64,000 nucleotides of DNA from the NCBI RefSeq assembly GCF_900143095.1, contig NZ_FRDA01000012.1:1-64000 (forward strand), given 5' to 3'. The DNA is from Pseudomonas asturiensis (lineage in GTDB: Bacteria > Pseudomonadota > Gammaproteobacteria > Pseudomonadales > Pseudomonadaceae). The notes below the pieces were generated by a model that did no database searches, had not been told where the DNA came from, and worked only from the letters and a program-made list of their open reading frames with translations. This document shows, one piece after another, positions 25,766-33,914 of the stretch. Numbering within the stretch: the stretch's first letter is position 1; every line of letters starts with the position of its first letter. The position numbers were made by a program, and so were the translations under genes.

Positions 25766-26515
25766 TCACGGCATTACATCGCCTGAGTTGGGCCCCAGTG
25801 TCTGACCGACAAACAGGTTGCCGCCCGGCTCGCTGGCCAGCAGCACCGCAACAGGCGCCACTTCTTCTGCAAGGCCAAAGCGGCCCAACGGCAGCTCGGC
25901 CGCCTTGGCGGTTTTCCAGGCGCTGCTGATGCCGGCCACCAAGGGGGTTTCAATCGGACCGGGCGCGATGGCATTGACCAGCACGTTGTCCTTGGCCACT
26001 TCCAGCGCCAGGGACTTGGTGAAGCCGATCACACCGGCCTTGGCCGCGGCGTAATGAGTCAGCTCCGCGCCGCCCTTGATGCCCAGTTGCGAGGCGACGT
26101 TGATGATCCGCCCCCAACGCTGCGCCAGCATGTGTGGCAGGGCCCGCTGACTGGCGACGAACACGCTGGTGAGGTCGACGCGCAGCATGTCGTTCCACAT
26201 CTCTATGCTCAGGTCTACGCAACGTGCTTGCGTCAGCATGCCTGCGTTGTTGACCAGAATATCGATGCCGCCGAACTGCTCGACGCACGCATCGACACTG
26301 GCCTGTGCGCCTTCGACGGTCCCGACGTCGGCCACACATTCCTGCACCTGCGCGCCGAGCGTGCGGCATTCCCCGGCGATCTTCGCCAGACTGTCGGGAT
26401 TACGATCGCCCAGCACCAGACGTGCGCCTTCGGTGGCGTAGGCACGCGCAATGGCGGCGCCTATCCCGCTGCCTGCGCCGGTAATCACGGCGCGTTTGTC
26501 TTTGAGTTGTTGCAT
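25766..26515 (-). CDS. SDR-family oxidoreductase (first)
   Basis: 249-residue classical short-chain dehydrogenase. The cofactor motif is TGAGSGIG, with D38-type acidic residue after strand 2 (LVLGDRN) suggesting NAD preference. NNAG follows, with catalytic Ser in NVASQLG and Y-x-A-A-K in HYAAAKAG. ATG 26515 was chosen because the frame then begins at the normal MQQLKDKRAVITG. Substrate unknown. It is separated from the second SDR by a REPIN-type repeat, so it may be a partly separate transcription unit with the CobW genes. Confidence 0.88.
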   Translation of the reverse strand: MQQLKDKRAVITGAGSGIGAAIARAYATEGARLVLGDRNPDSLAKIAGECRTLGAQVQECVADVGTVEGAQASVDACVEQFGGIDILVNNAGMLTQARCVDLSIEMWNDMLRVDLTSVFVASQRALPHMLAQRWGRIINVASQLGIKGGAELTHYAAAKAGVIGFTKSLALEVAKDNVLVNAIAPGPIETPLVAGISSAWKTAKAAELPLGRFGLAEEVAPVAVLLASEPGGNLFVGQTLGPNSGDVMP

Positions 26516-26595
26516 GGTGAGTTCCTTACTGATCAACGAAATGAAGCGCGCTCGCTCACATCACACAGGCAACCGGCTGAATAAGCGCAGCCCCA

Positions 26596-26685
26596 GTAGG
26601 AGCGAGCTTGCTCGCGAAGGCCATGTTTCAAGCACAGCCTCTCGATTGGACGCACCGGCCCTTTCGCGAGCAAGCTCGCTCCCAC
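26596..26685. repeat. REPIN-type inverted REP pair
   Basis: GGAGCGAGCTTGCTCGCGAA and its inverted partner TTCGCGAGCAAGCTCGCTCC bracket about 45 bases. This is the canonical Pseudomonas REP doublet, here inserted inside a catabolic gene cluster between two SDR genes. Confidence 0.85.
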
Positions 26686-26740
26686 AGGTGTTGCATTCGG
26701 TCAGCAAGATCGCCTTGTGTTCTGGCAGCGATCAAACAGG

Positions 26741-27502
26741 TCACTCCGGCCAGCGCACGGTCAGGCCGCCGTCGATCACGATGCTTTGCCCGGTCAGGTA
26801 GCTGGCCTCGTCGCTGCACAGAAACCGCACCAGCGCTGCCACTTCATCCGCCCGCCCGACTCGCCCGAGCGGAATGGCTCTGGCGGCCTGTTTCAGGCCT
26901 TCCGGGCCCAGCGAGTTCTTGCTGTCCAGCGACTGGGGCGTCTCGATCAGGCCCGGAATCACGGCGTTACAGCGGATCCCTTTCGGCGCCAACTCAACCG
27001 CCAACGAACGGCACAGACCCGGCACACCCGCTTTGGCCGCGGCGTAATGCGAATGGTCCTGCCAGCCATACACGCCACCGGCAATCGACGAGATTGCCAC
27101 CAACGCGCCGCCCTCACCCATGTGTCTGGCGGCGGCGCGAAAGGTGCGCATGACACCGGTCAGGTCCACGTCGAGCATTTCATTCCAGCGCTCGTCGGTC
27201 ATCTCCAGCAGCGGCGCACGACGCAGCAAGCCTGCGTTGGCCACCGCGTAATCGATCCGGCCAAACGCGTCCAGCGCCTGGCTGGCCAGATCGTCCACCG
27301 ACTCGGTACTGGTCACATCAAGCGGCAGCATCAGGCATTCGCCGCCCGCCTCTTCGACCAACCGACGGGTTTCATCCGGGTCGTGGGGGTCAGCCGGGTA
27401 AAACCCGCCTGCCACTGCCACACCCTGCCGGGCAAACGCTACGGCCAGGGCCTGACCGATGCCGCTGGCGGCACCGGTGACCACTGCAACTTTACGCGTC
27501 AT
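26741..27502 (-). CDS. SDR-family oxidoreductase (second)
   Basis: 253-residue short-chain dehydrogenase with TGAASGIG, ANAG, catalytic Ser in ISSIAGG and Y-x-A-A-K in HYAAAKAG, ending in the usual VIDGGLT. The glycine-rich segment is followed by FYPADPHDPDE instead of an acidic or basic specificity residue, so cofactor choice is unclear. ATG 27502 lies 10 bases after the MFS stop, with GGAG in between or overlapping, implying co-transcription. It is only distantly similar to the neighbouring SDR, so the two are probably not duplicates. Confidence 0.88.
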   Translation of the reverse strand: MTRKVAVVTGAASGIGQALAVAFARQGVAVAGGFYPADPHDPDETRRLVEEAGGECLMLPLDVTSTESVDDLASQALDAFGRIDYAVANAGLLRRAPLLEMTDERWNEMLDVDLTGVMRTFRAAARHMGEGGALVAISSIAGGVYGWQDHSHYAAAKAGVPGLCRSLAVELAPKGIRCNAVIPGLIETPQSLDSKNSLGPEGLKQAARAIPLGRVGRADEVAALVRFLCSDEASYLTGQSIVIDGGLTVRWPE

Positions 27503-27512
27503 ATCCCACTCC

Positions 27513-28853
27513 TCATTTGACGGTTTCAGGACGCACGTGACGAGCGGCAAACATCAGCGCGCCGGACAGGAAGCAAGGCAGCGCACCGAAATACAACGCC
27601 GAGGTCTGCCAGTCGCCGCCTGCGCTCAAGACCGAGGTAGCGCCGAAGCCAGCGACCACTGCGCCGATGGGCCCCATGGCATGGATGATCGCGCCACCGG
27701 TGGCACGGATGCTGGTAGGAAAGCTTTCACTGATGAAGAACAGCGCGGCCGAGTAAGGCCCGATCAGAAAGAACAGACCCAGGCTGTACAGTCCGACGAC
27801 CGTCGGCATGTTGCTCGGCCCGTAAAGCATGCCCGCAAACGCCAGACCGCCCAGCATCCAGCCCAGACCGATCACATTGCGACGGCCGATCTTGTCGCCC
27901 ATCCAGCCGTGGGTCAGGTAACCGCAATAGCCCACCAGGTTGGACAGCACCAGAATGATCAGCGAGTTCTCGAACGAGATGTGATGCACGCTGACGATGA
28001 CCGTGGTGCCCAAGACGCTGAACACCTGAATCGCCGCCCAATTGAGCAGAATGGCTGCACCTATCACCAGGGTTGCGCGCAGCGAGGTGCCGCGAAATGC
28101 AGCGCCGATACCCGCCTTGCTGTGTTCGTCATAATCGACGCCGTAGGTGTGCGCCACGGCCTGCGCCTGACTCACATCGCCCTTCTTGCGCAGTTGCGTG
28201 ATGCGCTGATGGATCTGGAACTGCGGGCTCTCCTTGAGCTTGCGCGCCATGATCGCGATGACGATGGCCGGAATGGCCGCAAACACAAAGCAGCCCTGCC
28301 AGCCGATGATCGGCAAGAGCACCGCCGTGAGCCCCGCCGCAATCAGCGCACCTACCGGCCAGCCGCCCTGCACCAGGCTGTAGATGAAGCCACGGCGTTT
28401 GGCCAGACGCGGATCGTCGGATGCCGCATAGATTTCACTCAGATAGGTCGCATTGACGGTCTCTTCCGCATACCCCAGACCGCCGAGCGAGCGGATCAGG
28501 ATCAACGGCGACTTGCCCCACGATCCACCAATGGCCGTGAGCGCCGAACAGATGGCCGACCCGCTCACGGTAAACATGATCCCCACGCGCCGTCCCAGGC
28601 GATCCACCAACGGGCCGATGGCCAGCGCCACTACCGCCGTACCGACCGCGACCCAGGTCGCGATTTCGGCCTGTTCCACTTCACTCCAGGAAAAATGCCG
28701 TCCGATTTCGGGCAGCAGGGTTCCGAACAGAATGAAGTCGTATACCGCAAACACCCACGCAAAAAAGGCTATCCATGTGGCGAAGCGCACTTGCTCCGGC
28801 GTCAACTGCTCTGGCTTCCAGCCGGTCAGGTCAAGCTTGTTGTATATGGACAT
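27513..28853 (-). CDS. MFS transporter of the cluster
   Basis: 446-residue major facilitator with twelve predicted helices. It has the conserved loop 2-3 signature (GPLVDRLGRRVG) and its repeat in the second half (GWMGDKIGRRNV). The type resembles the sugar/metabolite:H+ symporters of the AAHS/SHS sort. It lies 27 bases after the imidase-like gene and 10 bases before an SDR, so it probably imports the operon's substrate. Substrate unknown; in the imide hypothesis it would be a cyclic imide, amide or dicarboxylate. Confidence 0.88.
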   Translation of the reverse strand: MSIYNKLDLTGWKPEQLTPEQVRFATWIAFFAWVFAVYDFILFGTLLPEIGRHFSWSEVEQAEIATWVAVGTAVVALAIGPLVDRLGRRVGIMFTVSGSAICSALTAIGGSWGKSPLILIRSLGGLGYAEETVNATYLSEIYAASDDPRLAKRRGFIYSLVQGGWPVGALIAAGLTAVLLPIIGWQGCFVFAAIPAIVIAIMARKLKESPQFQIHQRITQLRKKGDVSQAQAVAHTYGVDYDEHSKAGIGAAFRGTSLRATLVIGAAILLNWAAIQVFSVLGTTVIVSVHHISFENSLIILVLSNLVGYCGYLTHGWMGDKIGRRNVIGLGWMLGGLAFAGMLYGPSNMPTVVGLYSLGLFFLIGPYSAALFFISESFPTSIRATGGAIIHAMGPIGAVVAGFGATSVLSAGGDWQTSALYFGALPCFLSGALMFAARHVRPETVK

Positions 28854-28880
28854 GAGTGATGCCTCGGACAGGGCTATGAA

Positions 28881-29762
28881 TCAACGGTTACGTGGGTTGC
28901 GACGCACGAAGTCGTCGGCGATCTCGTCGAAGGTGACGAACTTGACGCCCGCATGGCTCTGGATGTGCTCGATCAGGCGCTCCAGCATCAGCAGCACCTG
29001 TGGGCGACCGGAGACATCGGGGTGAATGGTCATGGTGAATACCGCGTGCTCATGCTCGCGATAGACCCAGTCGAACTGGTCGCGCCACATTTCTTCCAGG
29101 TGACGCGGGTTGACGAAGCCGTGGCTGTTGGGCGCTTTCTTGATGAACATCATCGGCGGCAGGTCATCCAGGTACCAGTTGGCCGGGATCTCCACCAGAT
29201 CAGTCTCTTCGCCACGCACAAGCGGCTTCATCCAGGTGTCCGGGTGCTGGCTGTAATCGATCTTGGTCCACTTGTCGCCCACACGAACGTAGTACGGATG
29301 GAAGTCGTTGTGCATCAGGCTGTGGTCGTACTTGATGCCTTTCTTGAGTAGCAGTTCGTTAGTGACGTTGCTGAATTCCCACCACGGCGCGACATAGCCG
29401 GTGGGGCGTTTGCCGGTCATTTGTGTGATCAGTTCGATTGACTTGTCGAGGACGATTTCTTCCTGCTCGGGCGTCATTGCAATCGGGTTTTCATGGCTGT
29501 AGCCATGCACGCCGATCTCATGGCCCGCATCGGCCACAGCTTTCATCTGCTCAGGGAAGGTTTCCATGGAATGACCCGGAATAAACCAGGTGGTGCGCAG
29601 CCCGTAGCGCTCGAACAGCTTGAGCAGGCGCGGCGCACCGACCTCGCCTGCGAAGAGGCCGCGTGAGATATCGTCCGGCGAATCCTCACCGCCGTAAGAG
29701 CCCAGCCAGCCCGCAACCGCATCCACATCTACGCCAAACGCACACAGAATTTCTTTAGCCAT
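28881..29762 (-). CDS. polysaccharide-deacetylase-fold amidohydrolase (cyclic imidase/allantoinase-like)
   Basis: 293-residue protein of the NodB/PuuE fold. Landmarks are FGVDVDAVAGW, TTWFIPGHSMETFP, the zinc-type motif HEIGVHGYSHE and FTMTIHPDVSGRP. The family includes PuuE allantoinases and the cyclic imide hydrolase of Pseudomonas putida, which from memory has the same length. The reaction would be hydrolysis of a cyclic imide or ureide to a half-amide. The adjacent amidase could then remove the remaining nitrogen. No signal peptide, so cytoplasmic. The imidase call is a family-based inference; a peptidoglycan or chitin deacetylase role is less likely without export. Confidence 0.78.
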   Translation of the reverse strand: MAKEILCAFGVDVDAVAGWLGSYGGEDSPDDISRGLFAGEVGAPRLLKLFERYGLRTTWFIPGHSMETFPEQMKAVADAGHEIGVHGYSHENPIAMTPEQEEIVLDKSIELITQMTGKRPTGYVAPWWEFSNVTNELLLKKGIKYDHSLMHNDFHPYYVRVGDKWTKIDYSQHPDTWMKPLVRGEETDLVEIPANWYLDDLPPMMFIKKAPNSHGFVNPRHLEEMWRDQFDWVYREHEHAVFTMTIHPDVSGRPQVLLMLERLIEHIQSHAGVKFVTFDEIADDFVRRNPRNR

Positions 29763-29838
29763 TGTTGTTTCTCCGCGGGTTGATCAGACCGGTTTCACCC
29801 CATCGAACATGGGCGCCGGTCAGCCATTGATAGGGTGT

Positions 29839-31218
29839 TCAAGAGCTTGCCATCAGCGTTTCCAACGCCAGAGCGGCGCGCAGCAGCCGTGCGTCCTCGC
29901 CTGCCGGGGCGCTGAGCAACAGGCCGGTGGGCAAGCCGCTGCCATCAGTACCGCTGGGCAACGACACACCCGGCATGTTCAGCAGGCTGCCGGGCATGGT
30001 CAGGCGCAGCGTGGCGAGGTTGGTCTGAATGAACAGCTCCTCGTCCGCCAGCAAAGGCGCGAGGGCCGGCGCGACGTGAGCGACGCTCGGGGTCATCAGC
30101 AGTGCGCCGTCCAGCTCAAGGGTCAGTTGTTCCTGCAAGCGCTCGCGGGCTGCATACAAATGAATCAGCAGGCTGGCAGGCATGTGCCGTGCCGCCTCAA
30201 GACGCTTGCGCACTCGAGGGTCAAGCTGGCTGGCGGCATCGCTGTCGAGTAATGGCTGATGCAGAGCGAACGCTTCGGCCGCGCCCAGCCAGCCGCTGTG
30301 CTGGATAAGCTGCAGGGTGGCTTGAAAGGCCTCGCAAGGGCGCACCTCGACCAGCGCGCCGCTGCTGCGCAACGCTTCGACGGCGCGCAGCAGGTTGTCG
30401 CGAACCGCAGGCTCGACACGCGCATCGTCCAGCACCGCCTGATCGACGATGAAACGCTGGCCGGCCAGGCTGCGCGGCACCCGTGACGTCGGCTTGCTGC
30501 GCGCGCACAGCAGGTCGTCGATCACCAGTGCGTCACGAACGCTACGGGTCAGCGGCCCGACACTGTCGAGGGTGAGCGCCAGTGGAAACACGCCATCGCG
30601 ACTGTAGCGGCGGCTGGTGCTGCGAAAGCCCACCAGGCCATTGAATGCGGCGGGAATGCGAATCGAGCCAGCCGTGTCGGTACCCATCGCGATCGGTACG
30701 ATGCCCGCAGCGACCGCGACACCTGAGCCTGAGGACGAACCACCGGGAATGCGTGGCGAGTCGTCGCTCAATGGATTGACCGGGGTGCCGAAATGCGGAT
30801 TCAGGCCAAGCCCGGAATAGGCGAACTCACTGAGGTTGGTCTTGCCCAGGCTGACCAGGCCGGAGCGGGCCAGCAGCCCGACAACCGGCGCGTCCAGCCA
30901 GGCGGCCGACACTTGTCGGCGGGTCGCCGAACCTGCCGTGGTGACGGATCCGGCGACATCGAACAGGTCCTTCCAGGCAATTGGAACGCCATCGAGCGCG
31001 CCGAGCGGTTGCCCTTGTTTCCAGCGGACGGCCGACGCCTCGGCTTCACGGCGGGCGCGTTCTTCGCTCATTGAAATGAACACGTGGTCGACCTGACGGG
31101 CTCGGTGCAGCGCCTGTTCCAAAACCTGCACGGGGTCAGTGCGACCCTGGGCGAAGTCCTCAGCCAGTGCGCAGGCATCAGGCGCAAGTGCGTTGGCAGC
31201 GGTATCCATCATCGACAT
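29839..31218 (-). CDS. amidase-signature family amidase
   Basis: 459-residue amidase with the Ser-cis-Ser-Lys triad visible: K83 (AWKDLF), the cis-Ser in GGSSSGSG (about S161) and the nucleophile S185 in GTDTAGSIRIP. It hydrolyses an amide to acid plus ammonia. It is the first gene of the minus-strand cluster, divergent from the GntR-type regulator, with a palindromic site (31231-31259) in its promoter. In the imide-degradation model it would be the half-amidase; otherwise a general amidase. Confidence 0.9.
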   Translation of the reverse strand: MSMMDTAANALAPDACALAEDFAQGRTDPVQVLEQALHRARQVDHVFISMSEERARREAEASAVRWKQGQPLGALDGVPIAWKDLFDVAGSVTTAGSATRRQVSAAWLDAPVVGLLARSGLVSLGKTNLSEFAYSGLGLNPHFGTPVNPLSDDSPRIPGGSSSGSGVAVAAGIVPIAMGTDTAGSIRIPAAFNGLVGFRSTSRRYSRDGVFPLALTLDSVGPLTRSVRDALVIDDLLCARSKPTSRVPRSLAGQRFIVDQAVLDDARVEPAVRDNLLRAVEALRSSGALVEVRPCEAFQATLQLIQHSGWLGAAEAFALHQPLLDSDAASQLDPRVRKRLEAARHMPASLLIHLYAARERLQEQLTLELDGALLMTPSVAHVAPALAPLLADEELFIQTNLATLRLTMPGSLLNMPGVSLPSGTDGSGLPTGLLLSAPAGEDARLLRAALALETLMASS

Positions 31219-31230
31219 GGCGGACTCTTA

Positions 31231-31259
31231 AAATGTACTTATTAATAAAATGTACATTT
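31231..31259. promoter_or_regulatory. inverted-repeat operator, amidase side
   Basis: AAATGTAC and GTACATTT arms are separated by 13 A+T-rich bases, 13 bases upstream of the amidase ATG. Related to the second palindrome at 31421, so probably the binding site of the adjacent GntR-type regulator. Confidence 0.65.
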
Positions 31260-31420
31260 AACGAAGGCAGAATCCGTGCCAATCTCTCGCTCAAGGTTCT
31301 TTCGCCCCCCCTCGATCACGACTGAATGCGCCAAGACCATTGGATTAGAAACCTTGCAGGGACAGGACAAAAAGTACGTTCAGGATCAATGTCGCGTTTG
31401 GTCGGTGGTCACAATGAAAT

Positions 31421-31446
31421 AATGTATCTTTTATAAAAGATACATT
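31421..31446. promoter_or_regulatory. perfect 26-base palindrome, regulator side
   Basis: AATGTATCTTTT, then AT, then AAAAGATACATT. The arms share ATGTA(C/T)CTT with the site at 31231. It lies upstream of the regulator gene, suggesting autoregulation and joint control of the divergent operon. Confidence 0.75.
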
Positions 31447-31473
31447 TTAGTGCAGATAGGTAACGGTAGCCCT

Positions 31474-32553
31474 ATGAGTGAGCGCGCAGATGTACCTCAA
31501 GGTGACAGTGGCGCATCTGTGCGAGAATCATTCGTCAACCGCCAGAAGTGTAAGAAAACGATGTCAGATGAGGACACGCGCACCGCCTCGCGCTACGCCA
31601 CGATCCGTGAAGTGTTACGCAATGCCATCCTCACGGGTGCGGCCGCCAATGGACTGGTGCTGCTCGAAGCACCGCTGGCAGAACTGTTCGGCACCAGCCG
31701 CGTGCCGGTGCGCAAGGCACTCAATCTGCTGCACGACGAAGGGCTGATCAGCCGCTTCGACGGTCGCGGCTATCTGGTCAACCCCGAAGGCCGTACGGTC
31801 GAGCCCTTGCGTCTGAGCCTGAGCCACAAGCAGTTTGGGCTGGACATCGGTGAAGAACTGGTCGACACCCGGCCGTTGGGTGAGCGTATTCATGATGAGA
31901 TTGGCGCAGCGCTGTCGGCGTGCATCGCGTTCGGTCATTACCGTCTGGATGAACAGAGCGCCGCCGAATATTTCGGCGTCAGCCGCGCAGTGGTTCGTGA
32001 GGCGCTGATGCGCTTGCGTGATCGCGGGCTGGTGGAAAAAGAACCCTACTCCCAATGGCTGGCCGGGCCACTGACAGCGCGTGAAGTGACGGATGATTAC
32101 GAACTGCGCGCCTGCCTTGAACCAGAAGCCTTGCGCCAGACCGCACCGAACCTGAGCCGCGAACACCTGGAAGCCATGCTGGCCAGAGTCATCGAGGCGC
32201 AGCAGGCTGAAAGCTGCAGCCTGGAACAGATCGAGCGGCTTGAGGACGATCTGCACCAGCAGTGCCTGGCGGGGCTGCAGAATCGCAAGATCGCGACCCT
32301 GATCAGCCAGGCGCAGAGCCCGATGATCATCAACCGGATCTTTTACAAGTTGCTGAGCATCGGTGCCGATGAGGCGATGCTCGCTGAACACCGGATGATC
32401 CTTGAGCTGCTCCTGCACGGCGCCTTTGACGCCGCCGCGCTCAACCTCAAGGAACACCTGCACCGCGCCCGCCAACGCATGCTTCAGCGCCTGAAAGTGT
32501 TGTCGGTGCTGCCCGAGCAGGAAGTGCCGGGGTATCTGACGCGGCTGAGTTGA
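31474..32553 (+). CDS. GntR-family regulator with two winged-helix domains
   Basis: 359-residue protein that carries two GntR-type helix-turn-helix domains in a row: one around residues 42-105 (LAELFGTSRVPVRKALNLLHDEG) and one around 136-200 (AAEYFGVSRAVVREALMRLRDRG). These are followed by an FCD-type helical effector domain (CLEPEALRQ, EDDLHQQCLAG, EHLHRARQRM). GntR proteins usually have one HTH. The start is uncertain: ATG 31474 and ATG 31561 are both possible, and the latter removes a low-complexity leader. It is divergent from the amidase operon with two palindromes between. Confidence 0.82.
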   Translation: MSERADVPQGDSGASVRESFVNRQKCKKTMSDEDTRTASRYATIREVLRNAILTGAAANGLVLLEAPLAELFGTSRVPVRKALNLLHDEGLISRFDGRGYLVNPEGRTVEPLRLSLSHKQFGLDIGEELVDTRPLGERIHDEIGAALSACIAFGHYRLDEQSAAEYFGVSRAVVREALMRLRDRGLVEKEPYSQWLAGPLTAREVTDDYELRACLEPEALRQTAPNLSREHLEAMLARVIEAQQAESCSLEQIERLEDDLHQQCLAGLQNRKIATLISQAQSPMIINRIFYKLLSIGADEAMLAEHRMILELLLHGAFDAAALNLKEHLHRARQRMLQRLKVLSVLPEQEVPGYLTRLS

Positions 32554-32625
32554 TCAGCAACGTCAGTCGCCCCCCGTTCTGATTGTTGCCATCTGCGCGT
32601 TGGCACGATCAGGTCTGTGCGGGTA

Positions 32626-33048
32626 CTACTTGCCGATCACTTCCCCACGCAACGCAGCCAGGCGTGCGATGAAGCGGTTTTGCACGGGCACCGGAATTTT
32701 CTCGGCATCCATGGAAGCAATCAGGTTTTCGACCAGTGCATTGAAGTCGCTGGGGCTCAGGTTCTGCCCCTTGTGGGATTCGGCCAGGCTGTCGCCGGTG
32801 TAGGTGCACGGGCCGTCTGCCACGACGCAGAACTTGTCGACCAGCCGGTCGCGCAGCAGCACGATATTGACCCGCCTGAACCGTTCGACGATCCGCTCAT
32901 CCTTGGCAGCATTGAGCAGCATGCCCTCGACGATGCGCTGAATACCGGCTCGCTGGCCGAGGTCTTGATAAAGGCGATCATCCTTGGCCGGTTGTTGTGC
33001 GCAACCCACCAGCAATGCCAGCGTCAGGCACATCAGCAAGCGCATCAT
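32626..33048 (-). CDS. group 1 truncated haemoglobin lipoprotein
   Basis: 140-residue protein with a lipoprotein signal (LALLVGC, lipidated C16) and a truncated-globin domain. The family segments LYQDLGQRAGIQRIVEGM, GPCTYTGDSLAESHKGQNL and FNALVENLIASMD are present. The histidine in ESHKG matches the proximal haem ligand. The usual Phe-Tyr pair at B9-B10, which stabilises bound ligand, appears to be Leu-Leu, so ligand chemistry would differ. It is the last gene of a four-gene operon, and its ATG overlaps the stop of the DUF3034 gene (TGATG). Confidence 0.85.
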   Translation of the reverse strand: MMRLLMCLTLALLVGCAQQPAKDDRLYQDLGQRAGIQRIVEGMLLNAAKDERIVERFRRVNIVLLRDRLVDKFCVVADGPCTYTGDSLAESHKGQNLSPSDFNALVENLIASMDAEKIPVPVQNRFIARLAALRGEVIGK

Positions 33049-33911
33049 CAGAAGCTCCCCTGAACAGACAGATAGGTGCCGTTCTGGTTATCCAGCGTGG
33101 CAATTTCCCCCAGGCGTGCGTAAGCCAGCACGAAGGACAGATGCTTGTTGGGGAAGTACCCCACGAACACGTCCGCCCAGTCGCTTTCGCCGGCAAACGA
33201 CAGGTTGTCGGGCTTTTCGCGGTACTCCACGCCCATGGCCCAGCGCGGGTTGAACAGCACGGCCACCGAGCCTTCCTTGAGCAGACTGCGCGTGTCGCGT
33301 CGATCCCCACCAAAACCCAGCAGACCGGTTTCGTTGGCACGGCTGTAGCGCACGCCGCCGTTGACCACCACGTTGTAGCCAAACGCCGCCCCCATGAACA
33401 GGCGGCTGGCGGTGAGGTAGCCTTCCACGTCGGAATCGCGCTGCGCGCCGACAAGGCTCGGAATCAGGAAATCGTTCTGATGCTTGTACTGCACGCCCAG
33501 CGATACCTGCGGAAGGCTGTCGTAGATCAGATCACCGAACAGCCGCACCTTGACGCCAAATACGTCCTGGCTGAGGTTGTCATCCGGCAGGCTTAGCCGA
33601 TGTTGCAAGGTGCTGATGTCGAAACGCTGATGCGCGTAGGACAACTCCACGCGATTGCCATAGGCGAAGGCCACGCCTGCCACGTCCAGGTTGTAGTCGG
33701 GCAGGTTGACGTGGGTGGCAAACGCTGTCGCGCCCCACTCACCCTGCTCGCTGTAGCCGGTAATCACCGCCCAGGGCGTAATGCCGCCGCCCGCGCTGCC
33801 CTCGATGTTGCTGGCACCGCCAGTGGCGATCAAACGACCATTATCGGCCAGGGCAAGGGGCGCAACGGCTCCCAACAGACAACCCAACAACAGCGGTAAT
33901 TTATAGTGCAT
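33048..33911 (-). CDS. DUF3034 family outer-membrane-type protein
   Basis: 287-residue protein with a Sec signal (LLLGCLLGAVAPLALA) and a beta-barrel-like pattern ending in VQGSF. It matches the DUF3034 family (ATGGASNIEGSAGGGITPWAVI, NRVELSYAHQRFD). Predicted to be an outer-membrane protein; function unknown. It lies 3 bases after the EAL-protein gene and overlaps the globin lipoprotein by one base, so all are co-translated. The context suggests an envelope-located redox or signalling unit. Confidence 0.82.
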   Translation of the reverse strand: MHYKLPLLLGCLLGAVAPLALADNGRLIATGGASNIEGSAGGGITPWAVITGYSEQGEWGATAFATHVNLPDYNLDVAGVAFAYGNRVELSYAHQRFDISTLQHRLSLPDDNLSQDVFGVKVRLFGDLIYDSLPQVSLGVQYKHQNDFLIPSLVGAQRDSDVEGYLTASRLFMGAAFGYNVVVNGGVRYSRANETGLLGFGGDRRDTRSLLKEGSVAVLFNPRWAMGVEYREKPDNLSFAGESDWADVFVGYFPNKHLSFVLAYARLGEIATLDNQNGTYLSVQGSF

Positions 33912-33914
33912 GGC

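Noticed and set aside
28881..29762. chitin or peptidoglycan deacetylase
   Set aside because: The fold is right, but there is no signal peptide, and the neighbours are amidase, transporter and dehydrogenases, which fit a cytoplasmic amidohydrolase.
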